This document shows positions 5,329 to 6,067 of a stretch of DNA of 6,067 bases, piece after piece. The notes under the pieces are model-generated. The model was not told the origin of the DNA, ran no database searches, and saw only the letters and a program-made list of their open reading frames with translations. Every line of letters begins with the position of its first letter. The first letter of the stretch is position 1. The position numbers were made by a program, and so were the translations under genes. This DNA comes from an uncultured Variovorax sp. (GTDB taxonomy: Bacteria; Pseudomonadota; Gammaproteobacteria; Burkholderiales; Burkholderiaceae_C): positions 1-6,067 of the forward strand of contig CAIQMJ010000112.1 in the NCBI GenBank assembly GCA_903872875.1, in the 5' to 3' direction.

Positions 5329-6067
5329 ACGCGCCTGCCGATGCCAGGCCCGGTGCAGCGGACAGCCGGCGCGACCTTGCCTCGGAGCGCCTGCTGGCTG
5401 GCATCGGACTCATGCTGGTGGCACTGGCGTGCTTCGCCACACTCGATACGTCGACCAAGATTTCCGTCAGCACGGTGCCGGTGCTGATGGGCGTGTGGTT
5501 CCGCTACGCGTTCCAGGCCGTGGTGACGACCGTCTTCCTGCTGCCGATGCACGGAACGACGCTGCTGCGCACCGTGCACCCGAAGTACCACGCGCTGCGC
5601 GGGGCGCTGCTGCTGTTGACCAGCATCCTGGCCTTCTTCAGCCTGCGCTACATGCCGCTGGCCGAGTTCACTTCGATCGTCCTGATCGCGCCGCTGGTCA
5701 TCACCCTGCTTGCCGCGACCGTGCTCAAGGAATATGTATCGCCGCTGCGCTGGGCGCTGGTAGCCGGCGGTTTCGCGGGCACGCTGGTCATCCTGCGGCC
5801 CGGCGGCGGCAGCTTCAGCTGGGCCATGCTGCTGCCGATCGGCCTGGTGCTGAGCAACGCCTGGTTCCAGGTGCTGACCAGCAAGCTGGCGCAGACCGAG
5901 AACCCGCTCACCATGCACTTCTACACGGGCTGGGTCGGCACGCTGATTGCGTCCGTCGCCCTGCCCTTCGCCTGGCAGGCGCTTCCGTCGTGGCACTGGT
6001 GGGGGCTGCTGTGCCTCATGGGCATCTTCGGAACGGTCGGCCATTTCCTGCTGATCCTGGCCTACCA
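5325..6067 (+). CDS. DMT superfamily (EamA/RhaT) permease, C-terminus cut by window edge
   Basis: An open frame of 247 codons runs from a GTG to the right edge. After a polar 22-residue N-terminus come closely spaced hydrophobic helices, roughly at 23-45, 52-73, 88-108, 113-134, 140-158, 165-185, 198-216 and 224-247. This matches two tandem EamA halves, of which the second is incomplete. SLRYMPLAEFTSIVLIAPLV (106-125) is a characteristic EamA segment, with the conserved KEYVSPLRW after helix 4. Such inner-membrane carriers usually export metabolites such as amino acids or nucleotide precursors; the substrate cannot be read here. The GTG shares GTGA with the stop of the PHP gene, indicating translational coupling. 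The first in-frame ATG (codon 30) lies inside helix 1, so the GTG start is preferred. No frameshift or stop is seen. Confidence 0.87.
   Translation, partial: MNAPADARPGAADSRRDLASERLLAGIGLMLVALACFATLDTSTKISVSTVPVLMGVWFRYAFQAVVTTVFLLPMHGTTLLRTVHPKYHALRGALLLLTSILAFFSLRYMPLAEFTSIVLIAPLVITLLAATVLKEYVSPLRWALVAGGFAGTLVILRPGGGSFSWAMLLPIGLVLSNAWFQVLTSKLAQTENPLTMHFYTGWVGTLIASVALPFAWQALPSWHWWGLLCLMGIFGTVGHFLLILAY

Noticed and set aside
5064..6044. 326-codon minus-strand open frame opposite the PHP and DMT genes
   Set aside because: The translation is Gln/Arg/His-rich low complexity. The opposite strand reads a clear PHP C-terminus and a clean EamA permease through the same bases.

Overview
The window is GC-rich chromosomal DNA, and every gene in it is typical of a betaproteobacterium. 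The combination of a class I-like PPK2, a PHB-depolymerase-family esterase, a ZntB/CorA transporter and an RNase AM-type PHP phosphatase suggests Burkholderiales, probably Comamonadaceae (Variovorax-like). That placement rests on recognising the protein families, not on a search. I see no tRNA, rRNA, CRISPR array, insertion sequence or prophage.

Layout. The left half is on the minus strand. Read in the direction of transcription it holds ppk2 (polyphosphate kinase 2), an alpha/beta hydrolase of the PHB depolymerase family, a LysR-type regulator, and the first 25 codons of an arylsulfatase that leaves the window at base 1. The right half is on the plus strand: a ZntB/CorA-family divalent-cation transporter, a PHP-domain nucleoside-bisphosphate phosphatase/RNase AM homologue, and a DMT-superfamily (EamA) permease that overlaps the PHP gene by 4 bases and runs off the right edge. 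Both edge genes are partial and real.

The most informative stretch is the divergent region between ppk2 and the transporter gene. It contains five 7-base elements with the core GTCA, laid out as head-to-tail repeats with an 11-base period: three face ppk2 and two face the transporter. That is the architecture of PhoB boxes. Each array is followed 10 bases later by a weak -10-like hexamer, and both predicted transcription starts fall shortly before the start codons chosen here. If this is right, phosphate starvation would switch on polyphosphate metabolism and divalent-cation transport together. Just before the transporter start codon is a perfect tandem 10-base repeat whose units each contain a near-consensus DnaA box.

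Working model (inference): the left block centres on mobilising storage polymers, with polyphosphate handled by PPK2 and a possible polyhydroxyalkanoate or other ester handled by the hydrolase. The transporter would adjust the metal ions that polyphosphate binds. The PHP and DMT genes look like a separate, translationally coupled pair with their own promoter, possibly giving a leaderless mRNA.
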